From an uncultured Holophagaceae bacterium (GTDB taxonomy: Bacteria; Acidobacteriota; Holophagae; Holophagales; Holophagaceae): a stretch of DNA of 64,000 bases. Location of the stretch: contig CAIOFF010000035.1 of the NCBI GenBank assembly GCA_903857495.1, positions 124,001 to 188,000 of the forward strand, written 5' to 3'. The position numbers were made by a program, and so were the translations under genes. The notes beneath the pieces are model-generated. The model saw only the letters and a list, made by a program, of their open reading frames with translations, did no database searches and was not told the DNA's origin. Shown here piece by piece: positions 18,637 through 30,860 of this stretch (position 1 is the first letter of the stretch; every line of letters starts with the position of its first letter).

Positions 18637-19353
18637 TCAGGCGCAGGTGGCCTGGAGGAAGGCGAGGAGCCGGGGATCCTGCCGGAACAGCACCGCATCC
18701 ACCAGCCCGCCCTTGAGGCTTGGGTGGGTGGCCAGCGTGTCCAGGTGGGCGGGAAGGGTGAGGCTGCCGCCCATGATCAGGGGTAGGCTTGTCGCAGCAG
18801 CCAGCTCGTCCGCGGTCTGGAAGTCCGGCAGCGCGTCGGCATCTTCGGGAAGATCCACGAAGAGCAGGCGGCGGAAGCCGTAGGCCTTGGCCCGCTGGGC
18901 CAGCTCCAGGGCGCTCATGGGGGTGGTGTCCACCCAGCCGGAGCGATGGACCTTGCCTCCCCGGGCGTCGATGGCGGCGACCAGGTTGTTCTGGAACCGG
19001 GCCATGAGCTGCTCGGAGACCATGGGGGACTTGTGGAGGATGGTGCCGGCCACCAGCCAGCTGGCGCCGAGGTCGAGGAAGAACTGGGCCTGATCGGAGC
19101 TGCGGATGCCGCCCGCGACCTGGAGGCAGACCTTCCGGTCCCGCGTCCGGCAGCGCTTGAGGACCTGGCCGATGATGTCGCGGTTGTTGCCCTTGCCCAG
19201 GGCCGCATCGACATCCACCAGCGCCAGACGGCTGGCGCCCTCGTCGATGAGCCGGTCAGCCAGCTCCTGCGGACTCTCCATGCAGGACGCTGCCGCCCTG
19301 GCGGTGGAGACGACACGGCCGTTCTGGAGGTTCAAGGTAGGGTAGATCTTCAA
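18637..19353 (-). CDS. HisA-family TIM-barrel protein (orphan paralogue)
   Basis: MKIYPTLNLQNGRVV...LVDVDAALGKGNNRDII...LQVAGGIRSSDQAQFFLDLGASWLVAGT...LVAAIDARGGKVHRSGWVDTT. Confidence 0.82.
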   Translation of the reverse strand: MKIYPTLNLQNGRVVSTARAAASCMESPQELADRLIDEGASRLALVDVDAALGKGNNRDIIGQVLKRCRTRDRKVCLQVAGGIRSSDQAQFFLDLGASWLVAGTILHKSPMVSEQLMARFQNNLVAAIDARGGKVHRSGWVDTTPMSALELAQRAKAYGFRRLLFVDLPEDADALPDFQTADELAAATSLPLIMGGSLTLPAHLDTLATHPSLKGGLVDAVLFRQDPRLLAFLQATCA

Positions 19354-19393
19354 GCGCTCACCTTGGGCGACAGGCCAATGGGAGTGTAACGCA

Positions 19394-20104
19394 TCAGGAG
19401 GGGGACCGCGCCGCGATCAAGTCCAGCAGCTTTCGGGCGGCGTCGCTTTCGGCCCGCTTGCGGGTCAGCCCCTCGGCCTCGGCCGCGAGCTCCCCGATGG
19501 AGGCCCGCATGGTGAAGCGGGGTGCGTGGCCGGGTCCAGCCTGCCCCGCCTGCACATAGACCGGTGCGGCGAGGCCGAGCCGGGCGGCGGTTTCCTGGAG
19601 GTGGGTCTTGGGGTCCCGCTGGGTCAGGGTGTCCGCCCTGGAGGCCCGGACGCCATCCAGGAAGCGCGCCTCGACCAGCATTTTGACGGTGGTATCGGCA
19701 TCTGCACCTGCGGCATGGGCATCGAGGTAGATGGCCGCGAGCAGAGCCTCCAGGGCGTCTGCCAGGGGCTTGGAACCCATGGCTGGGGCCTTGCGCGGGT
19801 GGGAAGCGCTCAGGAGCTTGTCCAGGCCCAGGTCCAGGGCCCAGGCCGAAAGTGACTCGGTGCAGACCAGCAGGCCCCGGAGCTTGCTCATGGGGCCCTC
19901 CTGCCAGTCCGGGTGGGCTTCGAAGAGGATCCGGGCCATGGTGAAGTTGAGCAGGGCGTCCCCGAGGAACTCCATGCGCTGGTTGTCCTGCCCCTTGGTG
20001 GCCGAGGCATGGGTCAGCGCCTCCACCAGGAAGGCGCGGTTGGAGAAGGTGTAGGCCAGGCGGGTCTCGAGAGCGTCCGGGCCGCTGGTCTGCCTGGCGC
20101 GCAT
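19394..20104 (-). CDS. rnc: ribonuclease III
   Basis: LVEALTHASATKGQDNQRMEFLGDALLNFTMARILF; LADALEALLAAIYLDA; C-terminal dsRBD-like DPKTHLQETAARLG. Confidence 0.93.
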   Translation of the reverse strand: MRARQTSGPDALETRLAYTFSNRAFLVEALTHASATKGQDNQRMEFLGDALLNFTMARILFEAHPDWQEGPMSKLRGLLVCTESLSAWALDLGLDKLLSASHPRKAPAMGSKPLADALEALLAAIYLDAHAAGADADTTVKMLVEARFLDGVRASRADTLTQRDPKTHLQETAARLGLAAPVYVQAGQAGPGHAPRFTMRASIGELAAEAEGLTRKRAESDAARKLLDLIAARSPS

Positions 20105-21750
20105 CAGTCCCCGAGGTCGGAAGGCAGCTTCCCGCTGAGCCGGGCCTGATTGAGCACGGACCTGAAGCGGGCGTTGCGGGAGGCCATCTGGGACAGGATC
20201 CCCAGGCGGCGGGCCTGGTGGAGTTCCTGGTTGAACTCGGCCTGGCGGCCCTGGTCATAGAGGACCACCGCCAGCCAGGCGTGGGCGTTGATGTTGGTGG
20301 GGTCAGCCTTCAGGGCCTGGCGGAACCCGTGGATGGCCTTTTCGGGCTGGCTGTCCGCCAGCTGGATGGCCTCACTGAGGGAGACATTGCCGAGGTTGAG
20401 GCGCTCGTGGACCTCCAGCTTGTTGAGCTTTTCCGGCTGATAGAGCTCCGGCTGCTCGATGGCCTTGGTCCCTGGGGCGGGCTTCGGCCTCGCGGACGCC
20501 GGTTCAGGCCGGAGTTCGGGAATGGGCTCCATCTTCACTGCCACGGGGGGATCCACCATGGTGGGGCCCGGCGGCACCGGCGCGGGGACGGGCGAGGTCC
20601 CCGGGTTCCGGGGAGCGGGGACCGTGCCCTGCTGGGGGGCAGACGTGGAGGCCGGTATGGGCTCGGGGCTGGCCGGGGCTCCGGGGAGCGGCGCCCGGTC
20701 CCGGAGCATCCACCAGGAGCCGGCACCGCCGCCGACAAGCAGCAGAGCGGCCAGGCCCACCCACAGACCCTTGTTGCCAGAGCCGGGGGCTGTGGCGGGG
20801 CGTGGGGCAACTTCGACGGGGGGTGGTGCGGGAACCTGCGGGGTGGCCGCGGACGTGGGTGGGGGCGCGGTCTGCAGGGTGGGGGCTGAGGCCTGCAGGC
20901 GGGCCGTTGCGTCTTCGATTTGGCCCATCCAGGAGGGATCCTTGGCCGCACGGAGCGCCTTGGCGAGGTCTTCTGCCGTCTGGAAGCGCTCATCCGGGTT
21001 CTTGCAGAGGGAGCGGTCCAGCACGGACCGGATCGCCGGGCTGATGCCGTGCAGCTGCTCGAGGTCGATGGGGTCTGGCGGCTCGTTCACAATCTTGTAG
21101 AGCACCGTGGGGGTCGTGTCGCCCGAGAAGGGCTTCCGGCCGCTCAGACCCTCGTAGAGCATCACGCCTACGGCGAAGAGGTCACTGCGGGGGTCGGGCT
21201 TGCCTGTGCGGATGTATTCGGGCGCCATGTAGCTCACGGTGCCCATCACCATGCCCGTGGCGGTCATGTCCGAGTTGCTGATCTTCGCGACGCCGAAGTC
21301 CATGACCTTGGCGTGGAGGCGTTTTCCATCCTGCTGCACCCGCACGTTGGTGGGCTTGATGTCCCGGTGCACGATGTGCTGCCGGTGGGCGAAACCCAGC
21401 CCGTCGCAGACCTGGGCCAGCACTTCCAGGATCTCCGAGCGGGTGAGGGACTGCTCCCGGAGCAGGTCCTCGAGGTCATGCCCCTTCACGAACTCCATGG
21501 CGATGTAGAGGACGCCCTGGTCCTCGCCGAACTCGTAGATGGTCACGAGATTGGGGTGGTTCAGCACCCCTGCGGCACGGGCCTCCCGGGCGAAGCGTTC
21601 CTTGGCATCACCGCCCTGGGCCGCAGCGGGAAGAATGGTCTTGATGGCCACCTCGCGTCCGATGGAAGGGTCGATGCCGAGGTAGACCTCCCCCATGGCG
21701 CCGTTGCCGAGCACCCGCCTGATTTCGAATTTTCCAAGCTTCTCGAACAT
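20104..21750 (-). CDS. serine/threonine protein kinase with TM helix and C-terminal TPR-like region
   Basis: LGKFEIRRVLGNGAMGEVYLGIDPSIGREVAIKTI...IVHRDIKPTNVRV...VMDFGVAKI...GTVSYMAPEYI. Confidence 0.95.
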   Translation of the reverse strand: MFEKLGKFEIRRVLGNGAMGEVYLGIDPSIGREVAIKTILPAAAQGGDAKERFAREARAAGVLNHPNLVTIYEFGEDQGVLYIAMEFVKGHDLEDLLREQSLTRSEILEVLAQVCDGLGFAHRQHIVHRDIKPTNVRVQQDGKRLHAKVMDFGVAKISNSDMTATGMVMGTVSYMAPEYIRTGKPDPRSDLFAVGVMLYEGLSGRKPFSGDTTPTVLYKIVNEPPDPIDLEQLHGISPAIRSVLDRSLCKNPDERFQTAEDLAKALRAAKDPSWMGQIEDATARLQASAPTLQTAPPPTSAATPQVPAPPPVEVAPRPATAPGSGNKGLWVGLAALLLVGGGAGSWWMLRDRAPLPGAPASPEPIPASTSAPQQGTVPAPRNPGTSPVPAPVPPGPTMVDPPVAVKMEPIPELRPEPASARPKPAPGTKAIEQPELYQPEKLNKLEVHERLNLGNVSLSEAIQLADSQPEKAIHGFRQALKADPTNINAHAWLAVVLYDQGRQAEFNQELHQARRLGILSQMASRNARFRSVLNQARLSGKLPSDLGD

Positions 21751-21908
21751 CGAAGCCCTCTCTGGGCGGTGGCAAGGACAGGGAGACAGCATAGGTCCAG
21801 ACGCCTCTGGGACCAAGATGATTGGATTATCCCGACAAGAGAATCGGCTGCCTGGGTCTGGCATCCTGGCCTGGAACGTGCAAACTAGGTAGCACTCCCG
21901 GAGCCTAA

Positions 21909-23345
21909 GTGCCCGAAGTCCGTCCGCGCCATTTCCTGCCGGCCCTAATGGGGTCCCTCCTCCAGCAGCAGGCGGCGGGGGAGCTGGTGCTGGAGCAGAA
22001 TGATGGAACTCGGCGGCTCCACTGGAGGAACGGTCGGCTGCACCACCTGCGCAGTGATGCGGTGGGCGAGCAGTTCGGGAACTTCCTGATCCGCCGGGGC
22101 GTGCTGGACATGGCCTCCCTGAAGGAGCTGCTGGCCGATGGCGAGGGCTCGCGGGTCGGGGATCGCGTCGTGCAGTGGGGCCTCCTGACGACCACCGAGC
22201 GGGACGAACAGCTCCACGAGCTGCTGGGCTCGGTCCTCCTCCATGCCATGGAGCACCCGATCCTCCACATGACCTGGCTGCCGGCCGCCCCCGGCGAAGG
22301 GATCGCCATGGAGCACCAGTTCCAGCTGAATCACCGTCGGCTGGTCTGGGACACCTTCCAGAGCGCGCAGATCGACCGGGAGCTGATCGAGATGTTCCGC
22401 AGCGAGCCCGACTGGCGCTGGCAGGCCTGCCCCGATCTCCTGGAGTCGCTGAGCGATCTGCCCCTCACGCCCTCTCTCGCCTACGCTCTGACCCTGTTTG
22501 GCACGGAGCCCCTGGGCTGCAACACCATCGCGGCCCTGGCGGGCCTGCCCCAGGAGGAGGCCGCCCGGCTGGTGGCCACTCTCTGGGCCTTGGGCGGGCT
22601 CAGCCTGGTGAGTGGCGCCCTGCCCCTCGTGCCCCGAGAGCCGCCGGCGTCGCCGCCGCCCGCTGTGATCGAACCGCCACCCGTGCTCATCCCACCGCCT
22701 GTGCCCGTGCCCGAGGTGGAGGCAGAGGACGAGCTCGAGCCGGAGCCTGAGTTCCTGGTCGATCCCGAGCCGGAACCGGAGCCGCTGCTGCTGGCTCAGG
22801 AAGATCTGCTGCCCCCCGCGCCGGCCCTGGCGTTCCCGCCCCTGGCTCTGGAGGCGCTGGTGCCCCAGCCGACACCACCGTCCGTGGAGGAAGGGTCCAT
22901 GACCCCCCATGAGCGTGCCCGCCGACTGCTCGTCAAGGCCAAGTCCTATGTGATGCAAGAGCGCACCAGCGAGGCCATCCGGGCCCTGGAGCAGGCGATC
23001 AAGCTGGATGGAGAGTCCCCGGCGGCGTTCGAGTCCTGGCTGCTGCTCGGGCGCCTGCGCATCAGCAACCCGGCCTGGTCCACCCGCGCCATCGAGGCCC
23101 TCCAGGTGGCCTCCCGCCTCAACCCCCGCTCCGCAGAGCCCTGGGCCCTCATGGGCGACCTCTACCACCGCAAGGGCTTCCGGGCCAACGCCCAGGGCTG
23201 CATTCGCCGGGCACTGGAGCTCGATCCCTCGGTGGCGGTACCCGCCGGCTGGTCCCGGCCGGAGCCTGCCGAGCCCGCTGCCCGCGAGGGTAAGGGCGGC
23301 CTGATGGGCAAGCTCCGGGGCATGTTCGGTCGGGAAAAGGAATAG
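21909..23345 (+). CDS. DUF4388 (PATAN-like) domain protein with C-terminal TPR
   Basis: GSLLQQQAAGELVLEQNDGTRRLHWRNGRLHHLRSDAVGEQFGNFLIRRG; acidic/Pro linker; TPR-like EAIRALEQAIKLDGESPAAFESWLLLGRL. Confidence 0.75.
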   Translation: MPEVRPRHFLPALMGSLLQQQAAGELVLEQNDGTRRLHWRNGRLHHLRSDAVGEQFGNFLIRRGVLDMASLKELLADGEGSRVGDRVVQWGLLTTTERDEQLHELLGSVLLHAMEHPILHMTWLPAAPGEGIAMEHQFQLNHRRLVWDTFQSAQIDRELIEMFRSEPDWRWQACPDLLESLSDLPLTPSLAYALTLFGTEPLGCNTIAALAGLPQEEAARLVATLWALGGLSLVSGALPLVPREPPASPPPAVIEPPPVLIPPPVPVPEVEAEDELEPEPEFLVDPEPEPEPLLLAQEDLLPPAPALAFPPLALEALVPQPTPPSVEEGSMTPHERARRLLVKAKSYVMQERTSEAIRALEQAIKLDGESPAAFESWLLLGRLRISNPAWSTRAIEALQVASRLNPRSAEPWALMGDLYHRKGFRANAQGCIRRALELDPSVAVPAGWSRPEPAEPAAREGKGGLMGKLRGMFGREKE

Positions 23346-23415
23346 CCCATCGGAGGCATGGACACGAGGCCGATCATGCCGTCGCGAAAGTTGCCCTGAG
23401 GCCGCGGTGCAAGGT

Positions 23416-24042
<627 letters not shown>

Positions 24043-24133
24043 GGGGTACCTCGGCATCGGATTCATCAAGTGTCGCGCACTGCGGGGTCTCGAACAGCGG
24101 AAAAGAATGAGCACTCGGCGAGGCGGTAGCGTC

Positions 24134-24170
24134 AAAAAAAATGAAGATTTTTTGTTTTTTGCTGTTGACC
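24134..24170 (+). promoter_or_regulatory. A/T-tract (UP-element-like, also hairpin-capable) followed by TTGACC -35-like box
   Basis: aaaaaaaatgaagattttttgttttttgctgTTGACC in otherwise GC-rich DNA, about 100 bp upstream of the 24271 start; no convincing -10 found. Confidence 0.35.
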
Positions 24171-24270
24171 TCATCCAGATCGCTGGTTTCATGTTGAATC
24201 AGAGGGATATTGGCCAACCATCTTCCGCATAGGGCCAGCAGTGAGGTATCTGAGATTTGGAGCGTGGTAA

Positions 24271-27080
<2,810 letters not shown>

Positions 27081-27093
27081 GAGACTTCCCGGC

Positions 27094-27396
27094 ATGAACG
27101 CCAACTGGCTCCTGAAGTCCTCCACCCTGTGGGGCGTCCTCGGAGTCTCGGGATTCCTGTCACTCATGGCGATGTTCTTCTCCCAGGGGGGCATCCCCGA
27201 GCTGAACCGGCGGGAGGCCGAGCTGGCCTCGGCCCGGGCCCGTCTGGTGGAGCTCAACCACCGCAACCGCGAGCTGCTGGATGAGGTCCAGCGGCTCGCG
27301 GCGAAGGACCCCGAACTGATGGAGGCGCTGGCCCGCCGGCAGGGTTATGCCCGCAAGGGGGAGACCGTCTACACCTTCCGGAATCGCGAGCGCTAG
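27094..27396 (+). CDS. FtsB/DivIC-like septum formation initiator
   Basis: N-terminal TM helix then coiled coil ELNRREAELASARARLVELNHRNRELLDEVQRL, RQGYARKGETVYTF. Confidence 0.8.
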   Translation: MNANWLLKSSTLWGVLGVSGFLSLMAMFFSQGGIPELNRREAELASARARLVELNHRNRELLDEVQRLAAKDPELMEALARRQGYARKGETVYTFRNRER

Positions 27397-27397
27397 C

Positions 27398-28237
27398 TTG
27401 GATCTCTGGCTGGCGGCCGCGTCGGGGAATCGTTTCGGCTACCTCTGGGCGGAAGAGGGTAAAGATTGCCCTGGAGCAAGCTACGCTCGAGCGCTGTGCC
27501 CAAAGGGGACGGGATTCGGTTTAGATGGCCTTTTTTTGATGCAAACACCCGGAACAGGGTCCTGGACCTTGGACCACTGGGATGCCGATGGTTCCAAGTC
27601 CTTTTGTTCCAACGGAAGCAGAGCCGCAATATGCCTCCAGGGGGCTCCCGAGGGCGGCCTGATCGAGGCCATCTCCAACGGCGAGCACATCCTGCTTCGT
27701 CGTGTCGGTGACGAGGTCGGCATCCGCATGCCCGAGGGTGCGGGCTTCGGCTTGTGCGAGGTGCCGATGCCGATGCCGCAGTCCGCGGGCTTCGGCTGGA
27801 TCGGCAATCCGCAGCTGGTGGTGCGCGTACCCTCGGTGGCCACACTCGACCTCGCCGCGTTCGCGCCGCCCCTTCGGCACCACACGGCGATCCCCGGCGG
27901 AACCAACGTGAACGTCGTCGAGGTGATCGCACCCGGCGAGGCGAGGATCCGCTCCTGGGAGCGCGGCGTGGAAGGCGAGACCTTGTGCTGCGGCACCGGA
28001 TGCGCGGTCGCCGCGGCCTGGCTGGCGCGCACCGAAGGCCTCGCTGGATGGCGCCTCCACACTGCCGGCGGCGAGGTGGTGACGGTCACGCTGGAGCTGG
28101 ACGCCAAGGGCGCCTGGCGGGAGCTGTGGCTCACTGGCCCCGTCCGCGACCTCGGTGTGGTGCATCCAGATCCCTCGCCGCTGCTGCGCTTGAGCGAGCA
28201 GCCGGCGCCCTCTTCGCCGTGGAACCCAACCTGCTAG
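27398..28237 (+). CDS. dapF: diaminopimelate epimerase, divergent
   Basis: SGNRFGYLWAEEG, SKSFCSNGSRAAI and GETLCCGTGCAVAAAW correspond to the GND, CGNGxR and ECGTGA motifs; TTG start assumed just after the upstream stop. Confidence 0.82.
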   Translation: MDLWLAAASGNRFGYLWAEEGKDCPGASYARALCPKGTGFGLDGLFLMQTPGTGSWTLDHWDADGSKSFCSNGSRAAICLQGAPEGGLIEAISNGEHILLRRVGDEVGIRMPEGAGFGLCEVPMPMPQSAGFGWIGNPQLVVRVPSVATLDLAAFAPPLRHHTAIPGGTNVNVVEVIAPGEARIRSWERGVEGETLCCGTGCAVAAAWLARTEGLAGWRLHTAGGEVVTVTLELDAKGAWRELWLTGPVRDLGVVHPDPSPLLRLSEQPAPSSPWNPTC

Positions 28238-28314
28238 ACTGGTATGTTCCACACCCGAAGGGATTCCGAGATGCTTGGTTCGACGAGCGCCTGCGCGATG
28301 TTGAGGGCGGCCTG

Positions 28315-29094
28315 ATGCGCGCCCGGGTGGTGGCTCTGGCGAACCAAAAGGGCGGCGTTGGGAAGACCACGACGGCTATCAACCTGGCGGCCTCCCTCGC
28401 GATGATGGAGAAGATGGTCCTGCTGGTGGACTTCGATCCCCAGGGCCACAGCACCACGGGCCTGGGCTTCGCCAAGCCCGATCACCGCGCCGGCTCCTAC
28501 GCCCTCATGAAGGGTGCGCCGGCGGAGGCGCTGCTCCTCAGCACGGAGGTGCCGATGCTGCAGGTGCTCCCGGCGGGCAAGGATCTCGCACAGCTGGAGT
28601 TCGAGCTCTTCGAGATGCCCCAGCTCCAGGTGCTCAAGCAGGCCCTCGCGCCGCTCATCCATCGCTTCGACTACATCCTCATCGATCCGCCCCCCAGCCT
28701 CGGCATGATCACCCTCAACGCCCTCACGGCCTCGGACGAGGTCATCGTGCCCATGCCCTGCGAGTTCTTCGCCCTGGATGGTCTGGCGGAGCTGACCGAG
28801 ACCCTGCGCCGCATCCAGGCCGGTCCGAACCCTCGGCTCAAGCTGGGCGGCATCCTGCTCACCATGGCGGAGGAGCGCACCAACCTCGGCGCCGCGGTGG
28901 CCAGAGAGGTGCGCCACGCCTTCCCGGGCAAGGTCTTCGAGACCATGATCCCCCGGAACATCCGCCTGGCCGAAGCGCCCAGCCACGGCAAGCCGGTGGC
29001 CTTCTACGATCTGCGCTCGAAGGGCGCCCAGGCCTACCTCGCCCTTGCGAGAGAGTGGGTGGGCCAGGAGACACTGGCCAGGAGGGAAGCTTGA
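28315..29094 (+). CDS. parA: chromosome partitioning ATPase ParA/Soj
   Basis: VVALANQKGGVGKTTTAINLAASLA...VDFDPQGHSTTGLG...YILIDPPPSLGMITLNALTASDEVIVPMPCEFFALDGL. Confidence 0.96.
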   Translation: MRARVVALANQKGGVGKTTTAINLAASLAMMEKMVLLVDFDPQGHSTTGLGFAKPDHRAGSYALMKGAPAEALLLSTEVPMLQVLPAGKDLAQLEFELFEMPQLQVLKQALAPLIHRFDYILIDPPPSLGMITLNALTASDEVIVPMPCEFFALDGLAELTETLRRIQAGPNPRLKLGGILLTMAEERTNLGAAVAREVRHAFPGKVFETMIPRNIRLAEAPSHGKPVAFYDLRSKGAQAYLALAREWVGQETLARREA

Positions 29095-29960
29095 TGATCC
29101 CGTTGAAGCGTCCGGCCCTGGGCCGGGGACTGACCTCGCTCATGAGCCAGATGGCGCCCGAGGACTCCCCCCAGCGGGAGCTGCCGCTCGGCAGCCTGCT
29201 GCCCAACCGGGCCCAGCCTCGCACCAACTTCGATGAGACCGCCCTGGACGAGTTGGCGGAGAGTCTCAAGCAGCACGGCATGGTGCAGCCCATCGTGGTC
29301 CGCAAGGTCGGCGAGCAGTTCGAGATCATCGCCGGCGAGCGCCGCTGGCGGGCGGCCCGCAAGGCCGGTCTTGCCATGGTCCCCGTGGTGATCAAGGAAG
29401 TCCCGGATGACCAGCTGCTGGAGATCGCCCTGGTGGAGAACATCCAGCGCCAGGAGCTGAATCCCATCGAAGAGGCCACCGCCTACTGGCAGCTGGGCGA
29501 GCACCTCCGTCTCACCCAGGAGCAGGTGGCGGACCGGGTCGGCAAGTCCCGCCCCCAGGTGGCCAACACCCTCCGCCTGCTGCGGCTCCCCGCCGAGCTG
29601 AAGCAGGATGTGGCCAAGGGACGACTCAGCACCGGCCACGCCAAGGTACTGCTGGGCGTCGCCGACCTGCGGCTCCAGGAGCAGCTGGCCCACGAAGTGG
29701 TGGCGCAGCAGCTGAGTGTCCGGGCGCTCGAGGCCCGCATCCAGCACCTCCAGAAGCTGGCCCGACCCAAGACCCGGAAACGGCATCCCCAGGACATCTT
29801 CATCAAGGCCGCCGCCGAGGAGCTCACCCAGTCCTGGGGCACCCACGTCGAGATCAAGTCCAAGGGCAAGTCCGGCACTCTGGTGATGCACTTCGGCAGC
29901 GAGGCCGAGCTCGACCGTCTCTTCGAGGCGCTCAAGTCCGGTCCGGCCAAGCGCCGCTAG
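29094..29960 (+). CDS. parB: chromosome partitioning protein ParB/Spo0J
   Basis: RPALGRGLTSLM...LPNRAQPRTNFDETALDELAESLKQHGMVQPIVVRKVGEQFEIIAGERRWRAARKAG...ALVENIQRQELNPIEEA. Confidence 0.97.
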   Translation: MIPLKRPALGRGLTSLMSQMAPEDSPQRELPLGSLLPNRAQPRTNFDETALDELAESLKQHGMVQPIVVRKVGEQFEIIAGERRWRAARKAGLAMVPVVIKEVPDDQLLEIALVENIQRQELNPIEEATAYWQLGEHLRLTQEQVADRVGKSRPQVANTLRLLRLPAELKQDVAKGRLSTGHAKVLLGVADLRLQEQLAHEVVAQQLSVRALEARIQHLQKLARPKTRKRHPQDIFIKAAAEELTQSWGTHVEIKSKGKSGTLVMHFGSEAELDRLFEALKSGPAKRR

Positions 29961-29992
29961 GACCCGTTCCACGTCACCGGTAGGAGTCCGCC

Positions 29993-30847
29993 ATGTCGTC
30001 CTGGTTCGTCAAGAAGCGCCTGCAGAAGACCGCCGTCGAAGAGAAGACCGTCCGGGTCCCCGAGGGCCTGTGGATCAAGTGTGAGGCCTGCAAGGAGCTC
30101 ATCTACCGCAAGGAGCTGGTCAACACCCACAACGTCTGCCCCAAGTGCGGCTACCACTTCCGCATCGGTGTGGAGGAGCGCCTCGAGAACCTCATGGACG
30201 CCGGCTGGACCGAGCTGTTTGGGGAGCTGCGCAGCGCCGACCCCCTGGGCTTCGTGGCCATCAAGAGCTATAAGGACCAGCTGAAGAAGCTGGAACAGGA
30301 CGGCCAGACCGAGGATGCCGCGATCGTGGTGGAGGGCACCCTCTCGGGCCACCCCGTGGTAACCGCCATCATGAACTTCGACTTCCTGGCGGCCAGCATG
30401 GGGAGCGTCGTGGGCGAGAAGCTGCGCCTGGGTGCCGAGCGGGCCATCGAGAAGCAGTGCGCCTACCTCATTGTCAGCTGCAGCGGCGGCGCCCGCATGC
30501 AGGAGGGCACCCTCTCCCTCATGCAGATGGCCAAGGTGAGCGCGGCCCTGGCCAAGGTCGAGCGGGCGGGCCTGCCCTACCTCAGCATCCTGACCGATCC
30601 CACCACCGGGGGCGTCAGCGCCAGCTACGCCATGCTGGGCGATCTCAACATCGCCGAGCCCAAGGCCCTCATCGGCTTCGCCGGTCCCCGCGTCATCGAG
30701 CAGACCATCAAGCAGAGCCTCCCCGAAGGCTTCCAGCGGTCCGAGTTCCTGCAGGCGCACGGCATGGTGGACAAGGTCGTGAACCGGGACCACCTGAAGG
30801 ACTTCATCGCCGCCTGTCTGGCGTGGATGATGCCGTCGACCACCTGA
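29993..30847 (+). CDS. accD: acetyl-CoA carboxylase carboxyltransferase beta subunit
   Basis: Zinc ribbon WIKCEACKELIYRKELVNTHNVCPKCGYHFRIG; GGARMQEGTLSLMQMAKVSAAL; FAGPRVIEQTIKQSLPEGFQRSEFL. Confidence 0.98.
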   Translation: MSSWFVKKRLQKTAVEEKTVRVPEGLWIKCEACKELIYRKELVNTHNVCPKCGYHFRIGVEERLENLMDAGWTELFGELRSADPLGFVAIKSYKDQLKKLEQDGQTEDAAIVVEGTLSGHPVVTAIMNFDFLAASMGSVVGEKLRLGAERAIEKQCAYLIVSCSGGARMQEGTLSLMQMAKVSAALAKVERAGLPYLSILTDPTTGGVSASYAMLGDLNIAEPKALIGFAGPRVIEQTIKQSLPEGFQRSEFLQAHGMVDKVVNRDHLKDFIAACLAWMMPSTT

Positions 30848-30860
30848 ACAGCGGCTCCCG

